A stretch of DNA of 64,000 nucleotides from Duganella aceris (GTDB taxonomy: Bacteria; Pseudomonadota; Gammaproteobacteria; Burkholderiales; Burkholderiaceae_D). The position numbers and the translations under genes were made by a program. Positions 35,905 to 45,553 of this stretch are shown piece by piece; the stretch's first letter is position 1, and the number at the start of each line of letters is the position of its first letter. Below the pieces are notes generated by a model, which saw only the letters and a list, made by a program, of their open reading frames with translations, had not been told where the DNA came from and did not search any database. Location of the stretch: NCBI RefSeq assembly GCF_011090165.1, contig NZ_JAADJT010000006.1:310001-374000 (forward strand). Direction: 5' to 3'.

Positions 35905-37481
35905 ACGGGCGGGCGGCGTTGCCGGATCTGTTCGCGCGTCGGTGGGATCTGGTGGTGATCGGTGGCGGCATCAGCGGTGCGGGCATCTTGCTGGAGGCGG
36001 CGCGGCGTGGGTTGTCGGTGCTGCTGGTGGAGCAGCGTGATTTCGCCTGGGGGACGTCGAGCAGGTCGTCGAAGTTGGTGCATGGGGGCTTGCGGTATCT
36101 GAAGCAGGGACAATTTGCGTTGACCCGCGAGTCGGTGCATGAGCGCGAGCATTTGCTGCGGCAGGCGGCTGGCTTGGTGGAGCCGCAGAGTTTTGCGTTC
36201 GGTGATTATGTGGGGCGCAAGCCGGGCAAACGGGCGTTTTTGGTCGGGCTGGCGATCTATGACCGGATGGCGGGGCAGAGGTCGCGGCATTATTTCGGAC
36301 AGGCGGAGTTCGCGGCGCTGGCGCCGAATCTGGCGGTCGAGGGGCTTCAGGGTGGGATGGTCTATATGGACGCCAAGACGGATGACGCGCGGTTGGTGTT
36401 GCGCGTGCTGCAAGAGGCGCGCGCGCATGATGGTGTCGCTGTCAACTACATGGCGGTCGAGTCGCTGCTGCGCGAGGGCGGCGGGACGAAGAGTGTTTGC
36501 GGTGTGCTGCTGCGGGATGGATTGACCGGGGAGCGGCATGAGGTGCGGGCGCGGCTGGTCGTCAACGCGACCGGCGCCTGGGCCGACCGTTTGCGCGCGC
36601 GGGAGGGCGGCGCGCCACGGCTCCGGCCTTTGCGCGGCAGCCATCTGGTGCTGCCGGCCTGGCGTCTGCCGCTGGCGCAGGCCATCAGCTTGATGCATCC
36701 GGCCGACGGCCGCCCGGTGTTCGCCTTCCCGTGGGAGGGCGTGACCCTGGTCGGCACCACGGACGTCGACCACAAAGAAGACCTCGCGCGCGAAGCGGCC
36801 ATCACCCGCGGCGAATTCGATTACCTGATGGCCGCCTTGCGCGACCAGTTCCCGCAACTGGATCTACAGGAGCAAGACGTCATCGCCACCTACGCCGGCG
36901 TACGGCCCGTCATCGACAGCGGCAAGGCCGATCCATCGAAGGAAGGCCGCGACCATGCGTTCTGGCTGGAAGGCGGCCTGCTGACCGTCACCGGCGGCAA
37001 GCTGACCACCTTCCGCGTGATCGCACTGGACGCGCTGAAGCTGGCGTCAACGCTGCTGCCGGAGCTGAAGGACCGACTGGCGCCGCAACCGCTCTTCGGC
37101 ACCGGCGCAACGCGGCCGCTGCATTACAGCCGCACGCTGCCGGCCGGGCAGGCCGTACGCCTGCAAGGCCGTTACGGCACGCTGGCGCAACAGCTGGTCG
37201 ACGCGGCCAACCCGGGCGAGCTGGAGACAATCACCGGCACCCAGACCATCTGGGCGCAACTGCGCTGGGCCGCGCGCCGCGAGTCGGTCTGCAAGCTGGA
37301 AGACCTGCTGCTGCGCCGCAGCCGTCTCGGCATCCAGCTGCGCGGCGGCGGCATCGACATCCTGCCGCGCATCCGCGCCATCTGCCAGCCGGAACTCGGC
37401 TGGACCGACCAACGCTGGGAGGCTGAGCAAACCGCCTACCTGGCGCTATGGCACACCCACTACAGTTTGCCGACACAATAA
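35901..37481 (+). CDS. glpD: Glycerol-3-phosphate dehydrogenase/oxidase, GlpD-like
   Basis: A 526-residue FAD enzyme that oxidises glycerol 3-phosphate to dihydroxyacetone phosphate. The nucleotide motif DLVVIGGGISGAGI and the signature GTSSRSSKLVHGGLRYL are clear; TYAGVRPVIDSG and GGKLTTFR are conserved GlpD segments. The C-terminal domain is present. It overlaps the ADPS-like gene by ATGA and is followed by a kinase 14 bases later. The first 700 bases use G/T-rich third positions, while the rest uses C-rich ones. Confidence 0.9.
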   Translation: MNGRAALPDLFARRWDLVVIGGGISGAGILLEAARRGLSVLLVEQRDFAWGTSSRSSKLVHGGLRYLKQGQFALTRESVHEREHLLRQAAGLVEPQSFAFGDYVGRKPGKRAFLVGLAIYDRMAGQRSRHYFGQAEFAALAPNLAVEGLQGGMVYMDAKTDDARLVLRVLQEARAHDGVAVNYMAVESLLREGGGTKSVCGVLLRDGLTGERHEVRARLVVNATGAWADRLRAREGGAPRLRPLRGSHLVLPAWRLPLAQAISLMHPADGRPVFAFPWEGVTLVGTTDVDHKEDLAREAAITRGEFDYLMAALRDQFPQLDLQEQDVIATYAGVRPVIDSGKADPSKEGRDHAFWLEGGLLTVTGGKLTTFRVIALDALKLASTLLPELKDRLAPQPLFGTGATRPLHYSRTLPAGQAVRLQGRYGTLAQQLVDAANPGELETITGTQTIWAQLRWAARRESVCKLEDLLLRRSRLGIQLRGGGIDILPRIRAICQPELGWTDQRWEAEQTAYLALWHTHYSLPTQ

Positions 37482-37495
37482 CTATACGAGACCCC

Positions 37496-39058
37496 ATGGC
37501 GGACCAATACATCCTCTCCATCGACAACGGCACACAAAGCGTGCGCGCGCTGTTGTTCGACCTGGACGGCAACCTCGCGGCGAAAGCGCAAATCCACCTG
37601 GAAGCCTACTTCTCCACGCATCCCGGCTGGGCCGAACATGACGCCGACGGCTACTGGAACGCGGTGGCAAAAGCCTGCCAGCAGCTGTGGGCCTCCACGA
37701 CGATCCCGCGCAGCGCGGTCCAAGGCGTGGCGGTGACGACCCAGCGCGGCACGGTGGTTAACCTGGACCGCGACGGCAAGCCGCTGCGGCCCGCGATCAC
37801 CTGGCTGGACCAGCGCCGCGTCGGCAAGCGCAAACCTCTGGGCCTGTTGTGGCGCACCGCGTTCAGACTGGCGCGCGTGTCCGGCACCATCGAATACTTC
37901 CGGCGCGAAGCGGAGGTCAACTGGATCGCCGAACACCAGCCGGAGATCTGGGCCCGGACCGACAAGGTGCTGTTGCTGTCCGGCTTCCTGAATTACCGCC
38001 TGTGCGGCCGCCACGTCGATTCGACCGGCTCGCAGGTGGCCTACCTGCCGTTCGATTACAAGCGCCACAGGTGGGCCGGCGCGCGCGACTGGAAATGGCA
38101 GGCGTTGGCGGTGCGGCCGGAGATGTTGCCCGAGCTGGTGGCGCCGGGCACCGTGATCGGCGCCATCACGGCCGCCGCCGCCGCGGCGACCGGCATCCCG
38201 GAAGGCACGCCGCTGGTGGCCGCCGCCGCCGACAAGGCCTGTGAAGTGATCGGCGCCGGCGCGCTGGCGCCGCACATCGCCTGCCTGAGCTACGGTACCA
38301 CCGCCACCATCAACACCACCAGCAAGAAGTACATCGAAGTGACGCCGTTGATACCGCCGTACCCGGCGGCCGTTCCTGGCGCCTACAGCACCGAGGTGCA
38401 GATCTTCCGTGGCTACTGGATGGTCAACTGGTTCAAGGAGCAGTTCGGGCATCTGGAGCAAATGGCCGGTGCGCGGCAAGGCATGGCGCCGGAAGCCATG
38501 TTCGACCAGTTGGTGAACACGGTGCCGCCGGGTTCCATGGGGCTGATGCTGCAACCGTACTGGAGTCCGGGAATCAAGACGCCGGGACCGGAGGCGAAGG
38601 GTGCGATGATCGGCTTCGGCGACGTGCACACCCGCGCGCACATGTACCGGGCCATTCTCGAAGGGCTGGCGTATGCGCTACGCGAAGGCAAGGAGCGGAT
38701 CGAAAAGCGCAGCGGCGTGGCGGTGACTGAGTTGCGGGTGGCCGGCGGCGGCTCGCAGAGCGACGCCGCGATGCAGCTGACCGCCGACATCTTCGGGCTG
38801 CCGGCGGCGAGGGCGCATCTGTACGAGACGTCGGGCTTGGGCGCGGCGATCGCGGTGGCGGCGGGCCTCGGCCTGTACCGCGACTTCGACACCGCGACGC
38901 GGGCGATGACGCGGCCGGGCCGGGTGTTCCAGCCGATCGCCGCCAACCAGCGCATCTACGAGCAACTGTATCGGCGCGTGTACTTGAACATGTACCGGCG
39001 CTTGCAGCCGCTGTACCAGGACATCGCCGACATCACCGGCTATCCCGAACAGCTGTAG
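37496..39058 (+). CDS. FGGY-family carbohydrate kinase
   Basis: A 520-residue kinase with the FGGY fold. The N-terminal phosphate loop is LSIDNGTQSVRALLFD, and the C-terminal half has CLSYGTTATINTTSK and RVAGGGSQSDAAMQL. It resembles glycerol and xylulose kinases but is not a typical GlpK, so the substrate may be glycerol, a glycerol derivative or another polyol. The ATG at 37496 is preferred to an ATG at 37448 inside glpD. It is the last gene of the operon and ends 13 bases from the convergent GGDEF gene. Confidence 0.88.
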   Translation: MADQYILSIDNGTQSVRALLFDLDGNLAAKAQIHLEAYFSTHPGWAEHDADGYWNAVAKACQQLWASTTIPRSAVQGVAVTTQRGTVVNLDRDGKPLRPAITWLDQRRVGKRKPLGLLWRTAFRLARVSGTIEYFRREAEVNWIAEHQPEIWARTDKVLLLSGFLNYRLCGRHVDSTGSQVAYLPFDYKRHRWAGARDWKWQALAVRPEMLPELVAPGTVIGAITAAAAAATGIPEGTPLVAAAADKACEVIGAGALAPHIACLSYGTTATINTTSKKYIEVTPLIPPYPAAVPGAYSTEVQIFRGYWMVNWFKEQFGHLEQMAGARQGMAPEAMFDQLVNTVPPGSMGLMLQPYWSPGIKTPGPEAKGAMIGFGDVHTRAHMYRAILEGLAYALREGKERIEKRSGVAVTELRVAGGGSQSDAAMQLTADIFGLPAARAHLYETSGLGAAIAVAAGLGLYRDFDTATRAMTRPGRVFQPIAANQRIYEQLYRRVYLNMYRRLQPLYQDIADITGYPEQL

Positions 39059-39071
39059 CCCCCAAGGTTGT

Positions 39072-40430
<1,359 letters not shown>

Positions 40431-40802
40431 TGCGTTTCGCCTTTGACCTGGTGGGCTGTATAGGCGTGTAAGGTCGGTTGCGCGGGTCGGCAACGTTGGG
40501 GACGGGCTACGATGATTTGTGCGCGGATCAACAAGGGCTTGGCCTGTCTGAAGGTGACTATCCGTTCAAATCATACCGCTTTGCAATGGGTCTTGGTGAA
40601 AAAAAATAAGCGGATTTTGGAGTGTTGTCTCGGTTGCATCGGCCGCAGCGGCGCTGGCGCCAGCTGGTGTAAGTAATGTTGATGCTATGTTATTTGTTTT
40701 GCCGTTTTCCGTGACTATTGGTGATAAAGTCGCGGCGGCGGTGTTGTATTTGTGGCAGGAGGATCGTGGGCGACGGACGCCGCCCACGGAGGTACGACGT
40801 GG
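40431..40802. other. Intergenic region with no gene seen
   Basis: A 372-base gap between the GGDEF gene and the aminotransferase end. It is less GC-rich than its surroundings, with A-rich patches near 40600. A hairpin at 40766-40787 (arms GTGGGCG/CGCCCAC) lies beyond the aminotransferase stop but has no T-tract. A 73-codon open frame here has no protein character. The region holds the GGDEF promoter. Confidence 0.55.
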
Positions 40803-41996
40803 TCAGATCTTGGCGGCGATCAGCTTGCCCAGGATCTCGATGCCGGCGCGGATGCGTTCCGGCGGCACGGTGACGAACGACAGGCGCAGTGTATTGGTCT
40901 GCGCCTCGTTGGCGTAGAACGGCGAGCCCGGGACGAAGGCGACCTTCTGCACCAGCGCTTCTTCCAGCAGTTTCATGGCGTCGATGTGCTTAGGCAGTTC
41001 GACCCAGATGAACATGCCGCCTTCCGGCTTGGTCCATTCGACACCGGCCGGGAAGTGCTGCGCCATCGCGTCCAGCATGACCTGGCACTGGTCGCCGTAC
41101 AGCGTGCGGATTTTCGGGATGTGGCGGTCGAGGAAACCGTCCTTGATCACTTCATGCACCACCATCTGCGTCAGCTGCGAAGTGTGCAGGTCGGCGGCCT
41201 GCTTGGCCAGTTCCAGGCGGCGCACCAGCGGCAGCGGGGCGACCACGTAGCCGAGGCGGATGCCCGGCGTCAGCACCTTGGAGAAGGAGCCCATGTAGAT
41301 CACGCCGTCCGGGTTCATCGCCACCATCTTCGGCAGCGGCGCGCCCTTGTAGCTCAAGGCGCCGTACGGATCGTCCTCGATCAGCGGCAGGCCGAGACGG
41401 GCGCAGGTCTCGACCAGCTCGACGCGGCGCTCGGTCGACAGCGTGCGGCCGGTCGGGTTCTGGAAGTTCGGCAGCGCGTACAGCAGGCGCGCGCCTTCGG
41501 CGACGGCGTCCAGCGACGACGGCACCAGGCCGTGTTCGTCGGTGTCGACCGATTTGAATTCGGGACGGTACACCGAGAACGCTTGCAGCGCCCCCAGGTA
41601 GGACGGGGTCTCGACCAGTACGCGGCTGCCTTCGTCGATCAGCACTTTGCCCAGCAGGTCCAGCGCTTGCTGCGAACCGGAGGTCATCAGCACCTGTTCC
41701 GGCGTGATGCGGGCGCCGCTGGTCGACAGCGAGTCGGCGATCCATTGACGCAGCGGCAGGTAGCCGTCGGTCGGGCCGTATTGCAGCGCGACCTTGCCGT
41801 TCTCGCTCAGCACCTTGTCGAAGGCGACCTTCATTTCATCGACCGGGAAGGTCAGCGGCGACGGCAGGCCGCCGGCGAAGGAGATGATCTCGGGCTGTTG
41901 CGTGATCTTCAGGATCTCGCGGATGAAGGACGATTGCAACTGGTCGGCGCGCTCGGAGAAGCGCCACTGGATCGGATTCGGGTTTTCGATTTTCAT
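40803..41996 (-). CDS. PLP-dependent aminotransferase, class I (LysN/2-aminoadipate type)
   Basis: A 397-residue fold-type I aminotransferase. ISFAGGLPSPLTFPVDEM and LQYGPTDGYLPLRQWIA mark the 2-aminoadipate/aromatic aminotransferase branch. The PLP lysine is in YMGSFSKVLTPGIRLGYV. No DNA-binding domain is present, unlike the MocR protein at 43610. The RidA gene lies 27 bases upstream on the same strand, so the pair forms an operon. Confidence 0.88.
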   Translation of the reverse strand: MKIENPNPIQWRFSERADQLQSSFIREILKITQQPEIISFAGGLPSPLTFPVDEMKVAFDKVLSENGKVALQYGPTDGYLPLRQWIADSLSTSGARITPEQVLMTSGSQQALDLLGKVLIDEGSRVLVETPSYLGALQAFSVYRPEFKSVDTDEHGLVPSSLDAVAEGARLLYALPNFQNPTGRTLSTERRVELVETCARLGLPLIEDDPYGALSYKGAPLPKMVAMNPDGVIYMGSFSKVLTPGIRLGYVVAPLPLVRRLELAKQAADLHTSQLTQMVVHEVIKDGFLDRHIPKIRTLYGDQCQVMLDAMAQHFPAGVEWTKPEGGMFIWVELPKHIDAMKLLEEALVQKVAFVPGSPFYANEAQTNTLRLSFVTVPPERIRAGIEILGKLIAAKI

Positions 41997-42023
41997 ACTG
42001 GTCTCATTCAATAAATAGACGGC

Positions 42024-42485
42024 TTACGCGACTTCGGCGATCAGTTCGATTTCGACGCAGGCGCCGAGCGGGATCTGGGCCACGCCGAAGGCGGAGCGGG
42101 CGTGCTTGCCGGCGTCGCCGAAGACTTCGCCCAGCAGCTCGGAGGCGCCGTTGGTGACCAGATGCTGTTCGGTGAAGTCGGGCGTGGAGTTCACCAGGCT
42201 CATGACCTTGACGATGCGCTTGACCCGGGTCAGGTCGCCGCCGACGGCCGCTTGCAGCGTGCCGATCAGGTCGATGGCGATGGCGCGCGCGGCGGCCTTG
42301 CCTTCGGCGGTGTCGATGTTTTTGCCCAGCTGGCCCACCCACACGCTGCCGTCGGCGCGCTTGGCGATGTGCCCGGACAGGAACACCAGATTGCCGGTTT
42401 GGGCGTACATGACGTAGGCGGCGGCAGGGACGGCCGGTGCCGCCAGGGTGATATCAAGCGCTTTCAGTTTTTCGTAAACAGACAT
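42024..42485 (-). CDS. RidA family protein (Rid/YjgF, second subgroup)
   Basis: A 153-residue RidA-like protein. RidA enzymes deaminate reactive 2-aminoacrylate and other enamines or imines that PLP enzymes release. It has LVFLSGHIAKRADGSVWVGQLG near the N-terminus and HARSAFGVAQIPLGACVEIELIAEV at the end, where RidA members carry a conserved Arg. The length and GQLGKN segment fit the longer YjgH/Rid-like subgroup. Cotranscription with the aminotransferase suits an enamine-quenching task. Confidence 0.88.
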   Translation of the reverse strand: MSVYEKLKALDITLAAPAVPAAAYVMYAQTGNLVFLSGHIAKRADGSVWVGQLGKNIDTAEGKAAARAIAIDLIGTLQAAVGGDLTRVKRIVKVMSLVNSTPDFTEQHLVTNGASELLGEVFGDAGKHARSAFGVAQIPLGACVEIELIAEVA

Positions 42486-42591
42486 GTGGTTATCCAAAAA
42501 ATAAGTGGGTGAGGCAAAGTCAAGACCGATATTGTACGTCGTGCCGCAGGGGTTGCCCACAATTGAGGCAAAATCAAGATACTGTATGGTG

Positions 42592-43533
42592 TTAGCGCCG
42601 TTTCACCTGCATTTTGCGTCCGGTACCCACCACGGCGATGACGGCGATTGCAAATAATACGGTTTGCCATTCCAGCGCTTCACCCAATATCACGGTCGCG
42701 CCGAGCAGCGTCAGGAACGGTTGCACCAGTTGCACCTGGCCGACCCGCGCCACGCCGCCCAAGGCCATGCCGCGATACCAGAAGAAGAATCCGATGAACA
42801 TGGAGAATACGCAGACGTAGGCGAAGCCGGTCCAGGCGGCGGCATTGGCGTGGCTTATTTGCGCGGCCTGCTCCCAGCACAGCCAGCCGACCACCGGCAG
42901 CAGCAGCGGCGCGGACAGCACCAGCGCCCAGCAGATGGTTTGCTGGCCGCCCAGCGTTTGCGACAGCCGGCCGCCGGCGGCGTAGCCCATGGCGGCCAGC
43001 ACCACGGCCAGGAACACCGCGAGGTCGGCGAGGTGCAGGCTGCCGCCGCTCTGGCGCAGCGCAAAGCCGGCCACCAGCAGCGAGCCTATGATGGCCATGA
43101 TCCAGAAGCCGGTCGAGGGTTTCTCGCCGCCGAGCAGGGCGGCGAAGACGGCGGTGGCCAGCGGCAGGATGCCGACCAGGACGGCGCCGTGGGCGGCGGG
43201 CAGGGTTTGCATGGCGATCGAGGTCAGCCAGGGGAAGCCGATGACGCAGCCGGCGGCGACCAGCCCCAGCGCGGGCAGGGCGGAGCGGGGTGGCAGCGGG
43301 GCGCGTTTCCAGTACAGCCAGCCGCCGGCCAGCACGGCGGCCACCAGCGCGCGGCCGAGGGCGACGAACACCGGGGACAGGCCGGCGGCGCCGCCGACGG
43401 CGAGGCGGGTGAAGGGCAGCGTCAGGCTGAAGATGGCGACGCCCACCAGGCCAAGCAGCATGCCGGCGGTTTCGTCGCTGAGGCGGCGTGCGGTCGGGAT
43501 GGCTGAAACGATGGGCGATGTCGGTTGGGTCAT
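42592..43533 (-). CDS. EamA/DMT-family exporter
   Basis: A 313-residue membrane protein with two EamA repeats of five helices each (residues about 25-155 and 165-300). The opening reads ETAGMLLGLVGVAIFSLTLPFTRLAVGG, with the typical helix-1 pattern. Such proteins export amino acids or related metabolites. It is divergent from a MocR-type regulator and is its probable target. The ATG at 43533 lies 76 bases from the MocR start, and a much longer open frame upstream is a shadow. Confidence 0.88.
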   Translation of the reverse strand: MTQPTSPIVSAIPTARRLSDETAGMLLGLVGVAIFSLTLPFTRLAVGGAAGLSPVFVALGRALVAAVLAGGWLYWKRAPLPPRSALPALGLVAAGCVIGFPWLTSIAMQTLPAAHGAVLVGILPLATAVFAALLGGEKPSTGFWIMAIIGSLLVAGFALRQSGGSLHLADLAVFLAVVLAAMGYAAGGRLSQTLGGQQTICWALVLSAPLLLPVVGWLCWEQAAQISHANAAAWTGFAYVCVFSMFIGFFFWYRGMALGGVARVGQVQLVQPFLTLLGATVILGEALEWQTVLFAIAVIAVVGTGRKMQVKRR

Positions 43534-43555
43534 GCAGCTATCGTACGTGACAAAA

Positions 43556-43574
43556 CCAGTACAGTGCCAGTACA
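43556..43574. promoter_or_regulatory. Direct-repeat operator, probable MocR site
   Basis: Two copies of CCAGTACA at 43556-43563 and 43567-43574, spaced 11 bases, lie between the divergent EamA and MocR genes. MocR/PdxR proteins bind direct repeats in divergent promoters. TTGACA at 43576-43581 and TATAAT at 43583-43588 are nearby promoter-like hexamers. Confidence 0.55.
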
Positions 43575-43609
43575 CTTGACAATATAATTTCTTATACTGT
43601 GACGGTAAT

Positions 43610-45481
43610 ATGACCAATACACGCAAGCGCACTTCGTTGTTGGGGGCTGCGGCCACGGCCGCCGCCGAGGCGGTGGCGGACGCGCTCGAAGCCCAGGCGC
43701 GCGCGATGGCGGCGCCGGCGCCCGGCCCGGCGGTGACGTCGGTGCCGGCGCGGCCGAAATCCCCTGTGCCCGTCGGAGCGACACCCGAGCGGGCAGGGCG
43801 GGCACAGGCCAAGGTTCGGGCTGCGGCCGGCACGCCGTCTGACGCGGCGGGGCGGGCGTCGGCCGAGGCGCCAGCGCGCGCGCGGGATGGTGTGCGCGCA
43901 CCGGTCAGCCCGCCGCCGGCGACTGTCGGCCGGGCGCAGGTCGGGGGCTTGGTGGGCTTGCTGTCGCGCGAATCGGGCGAGACCTTGATCGACCAGATCG
44001 TGCGCTCGGTGGTGGCGCGCATCGATGACCGGTTGCTGCGCGGCGGCGCGCGCATGCCGTCGATCCGCGCCTTCGCGGCGGCGCACGGCGTCTCGGCCTT
44101 CACCGTGGTCGCCAGCTACGACAAGCTGGTGGCGACCGGCTATCTGGACTCGCGCCGTGGCGCCGGCTTCTTCGTGCGCGAGCGGCCGTCGATGGCGCTG
44201 CACGCCCACGACGCCGCAGCGTCGGCGACCGGCGGCTGGGCGCACGGCGGCTTGGGCGGTGGCGCGGACAGCGGCAGCGGAGCGGGCGGCACGGGCGGGA
44301 GGGCTGGCGCGACGACGGCCGGCCGGCGCGCGCTGTCGGCCTTCGACGCCAAGCCGATCGACGTGGTCTGGCTGGTGCGGAACATGTTCCGCCAGATGCC
44401 GTACCAGCAGATGCCCGGCTCCGGGGTGCTGCCGTCCGAGTGGCTGGACGGCGCCGCCATCGCCAACGCGCTGCGCGCCGTCAGCCGGCAGAATCCCGCG
44501 CTGCTGCTGAATTACGGCGTGCCGCAAGGCTTCCTGCCGCTGCGCCAGCAATTGCAGCACAAGCTCGGCGAACTGGAGATCGCCGCCGCACCGGAGCAGA
44601 TCGTCACCACCGCCGGCGTGACCCAGGCGCTGGACCTGGTGGCGCGCGAGTTCACCCGCCCCGGCGACACCATCTTCGTCGACGATCCGGCCTGGTTCCT
44701 GATGTTCGGCTCCTTCGCCGCGCTGGGCGCCAAGGTGGTCGGCATCCCGCGCCTGGCCGACGGCCCGGACATCGCCCAACTGGCGGAACTGGCGGCGCTG
44801 CACAAGCCCAAGCTGTATATCATCAACTCGGTGCTGCACAACCCGAGTTCGACCTCGCTGTCGGCCGCCAAGGCGTTTCAGGTGCTGCGGCTGTCGGAGG
44901 AGCACGACTTCATCATCGTTGAAGACGACATCTATTGCGACCTGCACCCCGGCAGCGCGGTGCAGCCGGCGACCCGGCTGGCGGCGCTGGACCAGCTGCA
45001 ACGGGTGATCTACCTGAGCGGCTTCTCCAAGACCATGGCAGCCAACCTGCGGGTCGGCTTCATCGCCACCTCGCTGGAACGCGCCGAGCGGCTGGCCGAC
45101 CGCAAGATGCTGACCATGCTGACCAGCAGCGACATCGGCGAGCGGGTGGTGTACAAGGTGCTGTCCGAAGGCTCGTTCCGCAAGCACGCCGACCGCATGC
45201 GCGGGCGGCTGGACGGCATCCGCGCCAAGACTATCCGCCAGATGGAGCGGGTGGGGCTGAAGGTGGACCAGGCCGCGCCGGCAGGCATGTTCGTCTGGGC
45301 CGACGCCGGCTGCGACACCAACGTGCTGACCGAGAAGGCGATGGCGCACGACCTGCTGCTGGCGCCGGGCAGCCTGTTCTCGCCCAAGCAGCTGCCGTCG
45401 ACCCGGATGCGGCTCAACGTGGCGGCGATGCAGGAGCCGGCGGTATGGCGCTTCTTCGAACGGGAATTGGGCAAGTCTTGA
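43610..45481 (+). CDS. MocR-family (GntR HTH + aminotransferase) transcriptional regulator
   Basis: A 623-residue regulator. The order is an Ala/Pro-rich, poorly conserved N-terminal extension (residues 1-112), a GntR winged helix (about 117-190; MPSIRAFAAAHGVSAFTVVASYDKL), a Gly-rich linker (about 205-240) and an aminotransferase-like domain. The PLP lysine is in YLSGFSKTMAANLRVGF. Typical MocR proteins lack so long an extension. It is divergent from the EamA exporter. The stop codon lies inside the promoter of htpG. Confidence 0.88.
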   Translation: MTNTRKRTSLLGAAATAAAEAVADALEAQARAMAAPAPGPAVTSVPARPKSPVPVGATPERAGRAQAKVRAAAGTPSDAAGRASAEAPARARDGVRAPVSPPPATVGRAQVGGLVGLLSRESGETLIDQIVRSVVARIDDRLLRGGARMPSIRAFAAAHGVSAFTVVASYDKLVATGYLDSRRGAGFFVRERPSMALHAHDAAASATGGWAHGGLGGGADSGSGAGGTGGRAGATTAGRRALSAFDAKPIDVVWLVRNMFRQMPYQQMPGSGVLPSEWLDGAAIANALRAVSRQNPALLLNYGVPQGFLPLRQQLQHKLGELEIAAAPEQIVTTAGVTQALDLVAREFTRPGDTIFVDDPAWFLMFGSFAALGAKVVGIPRLADGPDIAQLAELAALHKPKLYIINSVLHNPSSTSLSAAKAFQVLRLSEEHDFIIVEDDIYCDLHPGSAVQPATRLAALDQLQRVIYLSGFSKTMAANLRVGFIATSLERAERLADRKMLTMLTSSDIGERVVYKVLSEGSFRKHADRMRGRLDGIRAKTIRQMERVGLKVDQAAPAGMFVWADAGCDTNVLTEKAMAHDLLLAPGSLFSPKQLPSTRMRLNVAAMQEPAVWRFFERELGKS

Positions 45482-45504
45482 AATCGCTCTTATAATCCCC
45501 ACTT
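45477..45504 (+). promoter_or_regulatory. Sigma-32-like heat-shock promoter of htpG
   Basis: CTTGAAA at 45477-45483, a 13-base spacer, and CCCCACTT at 45497-45504 match the sigma-32 consensus (CTTGAAA, CCCCAT). It overlaps the stop codon of the upstream mocR gene and lies 50 bases before the htpG start, which fits a heat-shock gene. Confidence 0.8.
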
Positions 45505-45553
45505 TCGTCAGACCTTTGCATTAACCACAAGACTATTATTAGAGGCTCTTAAA

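Noticed and set aside
40566..40787. 73-codon open frame in the gap before the aminotransferase
   Set aside because: No start-site support, no family, and composition unlike coding sequence here.
40766..40787. Intrinsic terminator after the aminotransferase
   Set aside because: The hairpin has only 7-base arms and no T-run.
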